Shown: positions 61,818 through 64,000 of the stretch, piece by piece
Numbering within the stretch: position 1 is the first letter of the stretch
Layout of the letters: each line of letters opens with the position of its first letter
DNA from: Sediminibacterium soli
GTDB taxonomy: Bacteria; Bacteroidota; Bacteroidia; Chitinophagales; Chitinophagaceae
Direction of reading: 5' to 3'
NCBI RefSeq assembly: GCF_009939225.1
Contig: NZ_JAACJR010000009.1
Location: 124,001 to 188,000 of the forward strand
Length of the DNA: 64,000 nucleotides
Notes under the pieces: model-generated
Databases searched by the model: none
Told to the model about the DNA's origin: nothing
What the model saw: the letters and a program-made list of their open reading frames with translations, nothing else
Position numbers and translations under genes: made by a program

Positions 61818-62945
61818 TCAATACAATTCATCGATGGATTCAGCAACCCTTGTCAATTCCTCCGCAGAGATATTTGACCCAGATGGCAAACAAAGTCCAT
61901 TTTTGAATAATTTTTCCGAAACAGTTCCTCCATAGTAACGTGTCCCGGAAAACACGGGCTGCATATGCATTGGTTTCCACAGGGGTCGGCTTTCAATATT
62001 CTCAGCTTCCAGTTTTTCCCTTATATTCTCTCTGGTTATACCATTTGCTTTATCAGGGTCAACCGTAATACATGTTAACCATCTATTACTAGACGAACCA
62101 CTCGGTTCATCAAGAAAATCAAACCCGGTTCTCTCTCTAAAATATGACCTATAGAACTCAAAAACCGCTCTTCGCTGTCTTACCCGTTCATCTAAAACCT
62201 CCATTTGACCACGTCCAATTCCAGCGCAAATATTACTCATCCGGTAATTATACCCGATCTCTGTATGTTGATAATGGGGTGCTGGATCTCTTGCTTGCGT
62301 AGATAAAAAACGGGCCTTCTGAATAGCCATCTCATCTTTAGATACCAGTGCGCCTCCACCGGATGTGGTGATTATCTTATTTCCATTAAATGATAATATT
62401 CCAAAACGGCCCAGCGTGCCACATTTTCTTCCAAAGTAAATTGATCCTAATGCTTCTGCAGCATCCTCGATAATAGGAATATCAAATTCTTCAGAAATGG
62501 CCAAAATTTCATTCATGTTTGCCGGCATTCCATAAAGATGCACCGGAATAATGGCTTTTGGTTTTTTCCCGTGAGCAAGTCTATCTTCAATCGCCTGTCT
62601 TAAATAGACAGGACACATATTCCATGTTTCTTCCTCTGAGTCAATAAATATGGGCGTGGCCCTCTGATATAAAATAGGATTTGCCGTCGCTGAAAACGTA
62701 AAACTTTGACATAACACTTCATCTCCGGAGCCGACCCCAAGTAAAATTAAGGCCAAATGCAGTGCAGCTGTACCCGAACTCAAAGCTGCAGCGTGTGAAA
62801 TAGATAAATAATTCTGTATGTCCTTTTCAAAACCATCAACATTGGGACCTAAGGGCGCCACCCAATTCGAACTAAATGCGTCATTTACAAAATCCAGTTC
62901 TCTTCCACCCATGTGTGGCGAGGAAAGCCATATTCTATTCTTCAT
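61818..62945 (-). CDS. pglE: DegT/DnrJ/EryC1 aminotransferase (PglE-like)
   Basis: A 375-residue PLP-dependent sugar aminotransferase: SSGTAALHLALILLG (57-71), EDAAEALGS (160-168) and the PLP lysine Lys190 in ILSFNGNKIITTSGGGAL, the pattern of PglE and its relatives. PglE uses glutamate to aminate the 4-keto sugar made by PglF, giving UDP-4-amino-4,6-dideoxy-GlcNAc. Other DegT enzymes use similar sites, so the specificity is inferred from the neighbours. Overlaps the acetyltransferase gene by 11 nt. The 58-nt gap to the dehydratase is AT-rich. Confidence 0.93.
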   Translation of the reverse strand: MKNRIWLSSPHMGGRELDFVNDAFSSNWVAPLGPNVDGFEKDIQNYLSISHAAALSSGTAALHLALILLGVGSGDEVLCQSFTFSATANPILYQRATPIFIDSEEETWNMCPVYLRQAIEDRLAHGKKPKAIIPVHLYGMPANMNEILAISEEFDIPIIEDAAEALGSIYFGRKCGTLGRFGILSFNGNKIITTSGGGALVSKDEMAIQKARFLSTQARDPAPHYQHTEIGYNYRMSNICAGIGRGQMEVLDERVRQRRAVFEFYRSYFRERTGFDFLDEPSGSSSNRWLTCITVDPDKANGITRENIREKLEAENIESRPLWKPMHMQPVFSGTRYYGGTVSEKLFKNGLCLPSGSNISAEELTRVAESIDELY

Positions 62946-63543
62946 CCTTGCTTTTTTTTATTATGCGTCCAGGAACACCGACTACAACTGAGTAATCAGG
63001 AATATTTTGTATGATAACTGCGCCCGCACCAATAACACACCATTTACCAATAGAAATTCCCGGTATTACCGTGGCACCAGCTCCGATCTGTGTTCCCTCT
63101 TCAATAGTTACATTGCCACACAGCAGGGAACCCGGAGAAATATGCACGAAATCGTGTACACAGCAGTCATGATCTATCGAGGCCGAAGTATTTACAATAC
63201 AGTGTTCGCCTATTATCGTATCCCGTTGTATAATTGCTCCTTGAAAAACAACTGTACCGGCTCCTAATTTTACATTTCTGTCTACAATGGCCGTGGGGTG
63301 AATTAATTTTCCAAAAAAATGATGACATTTTTTGCTTATCGCCCGTCTTGCTTCATTACTCCCAATAGCTATAATCAGCTCTTCCCCCTGAAAAGAGAAA
63401 GGCTCATAAGGTCCCGAAACGCAATACTCTCCAAGTTTGTTAATAGAGCTATTATCATCATATATAACATCTACTTTTTGATCAAGAGATTCTACAATAC
63501 TACATATAACTTTTGCGTGACCGCCTGCACCAATCAAAATCAT
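62935..63543 (-). CDS. pglD: Sugar O/N-acetyltransferase, hexapeptide family (PglD-like)
   Basis: A 202-residue protein with an N-terminal nucleotide-sugar domain (MILIGAGGHAKVICSIVES, 1-19) and a left-handed beta helix (about 80-190). The catalytic-type His125 lies in TSASIDHDCCVHDFVHISPG, the position of the catalytic His of C. jejuni PglD. PglD acetylates the 4-amino group with acetyl-CoA to give UDP-N,N'-diacetylbacillosamine. The closely related NeuD family looks similar, so the exact substrate rests on the operon. Confidence 0.92.
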   Translation of the reverse strand: MILIGAGGHAKVICSIVESLDQKVDVIYDDNSSINKLGEYCVSGPYEPFSFQGEELIIAIGSNEARRAISKKCHHFFGKLIHPTAIVDRNVKLGAGTVVFQGAIIQRDTIIGEHCIVNTSASIDHDCCVHDFVHISPGSLLCGNVTIEEGTQIGAGATVIPGISIGKWCVIGAGAVIIQNIPDYSVVVGVPGRIIKKSKDEE

Positions 63544-63545
63544 GA

Positions 63546-64000
63546 TTAATTCCCTTTAAAAGGTAGCGTAGTTGAGTATCCTTCCATGTTAATTCCTTTT
63601 GCCAGGAATACATTTCGAATCGTTAATAACATGATTTTAATATCAACTAAAAAAGAATAATTATCAACATACCAGACATCCATTTCGAATTTCCTCTCCC
63701 AAGGAAGCGCATTACGACCATTTACTTGTGCCCACCCTGTTATACCAGGTCTCACCTCATGCCTCCTAAATTGTGTTGAATCATAAAGAGGTAGATATTC
63801 AGGCAACAACGGCCTTGGACCAACTACGCTCATATCTCCTTTAACAACATTAATAAGTTGCGGCAGCTCATCAAGAGAAGTCCTGCGCAGAAAATATCCG
63901 AATCTTGTTAATCTCTTCTCATCGGGAAGCAATTGCCCAAAACGATCCTTTTGATCCGTCATGGTTTTGAATTTGATCAATTGAAAAATTCTTCCACCTT
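63546..64000 (-). CDS. pglC: Initiating sugar-phosphate transferase, PglC-like (partial, 5' end outside window)
   Basis: The C-terminal 150 or so residues of a small (monotopic) phosphoglycosyl transferase; the frame stays open to the window edge (…[18 protein letters not shown]), so the start lies outside. Family motifs: [64 protein letters not shown] and [36 protein letters not shown]. PglC transfers phospho-diacetylbacillosamine to undecaprenyl phosphate. It is the first gene of the bacillosamine set visible here and is 2 nt from pglD. Confidence 0.93.
   Translation of the reverse strand, partial: GGRIFQLIKFKTMTDQKDRFGQLLPDEKRLTRFGYFLRRTSLDELPQLINVVKGDMSVVGPRPLLPEYLPLYDSTQFRRHEVRPGITGWAQVNGRNALPWERKFEMDVWYVDNYSFLVDIKIMLLTIRNVFLAKGINMEGYSTTLPFKGN

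Overview
This window looks like a chromosomal segment of a Bacteroidota bacterium, most likely near the Chitinophagaceae. The reasons are: the gene order and content of its dcw cell-division cluster; proteins typical of the phylum (DUF4199, DUF4292, DUF2795, a semiSWEET, a very short ATP synthase epsilon subunit, a long MraY); several promoters of the Bacteroidota type (TTTG, about 20 nt, TAnnTTTG); and almost no Shine-Dalgarno sequences. No tRNA, rRNA, CRISPR array or insertion sequence was found.

Region 1 (0-12.3 kb) is mixed housekeeping: recN, fabI, a semiSWEET, a DUF2795 protein, a LolD-type ATPase, a DUF4199 membrane protein, a cobalamin adenosyltransferase, a MacB-type ATPase, gatC, a FadN-like beta-oxidation fusion, an ABC-2 exporter pair and a TIGR01777 epimerase. 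Region 2 (12.3-29.1 kb, minus strand) is a 13-gene dcw operon: mraZ-rsmH-ftsL-ftsI-murE-mraY-murD-ftsW-murG-murC-ftsQ-ftsA-ftsZ. It is preceded by four 10-bp repeats that fit an MraZ operator and closed by a strong terminator. Region 3 (29.5-37.7 kb) holds queA, an orphan sensor kinase, a YqgE/AlgH protein, atpD-atpC, an EnvC-type amidase activator, a DUF4292 lipoprotein and dut.

Region 4 (37.9-64 kb) is a large Wzx/Wzy-type surface polysaccharide locus. On the plus strand: flippase, an unrecognised lipoprotein, methyltransferase, four glycosyltransferases, three sugar-nucleotide epimerases/dehydratases, a polymerase/ligase-like membrane protein, an initiating sugar-phosphate transferase, a Wzi-like protein, a Wza-like export protein, a Wzz-like co-polymerase and a second methyltransferase. 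Convergent on the minus strand: two more Wzi-like proteins and a PglF-PglE-PglD-PglC set predicted to make UDP-diacetylbacillosamine and load it onto undecaprenyl phosphate. The PglC gene runs off the right edge.

The most unusual feature is intergenic. At least five unrelated families of short oligomer repeats (7-10 bp units, often as two facing arms that could form long hairpins) sit between genes. One family carries a CCTGCC/GGCAGG palindrome and occurs inside both the dcw and the ATP synthase operons. In two places a repeat supplies the stop codon of the neighbouring gene.
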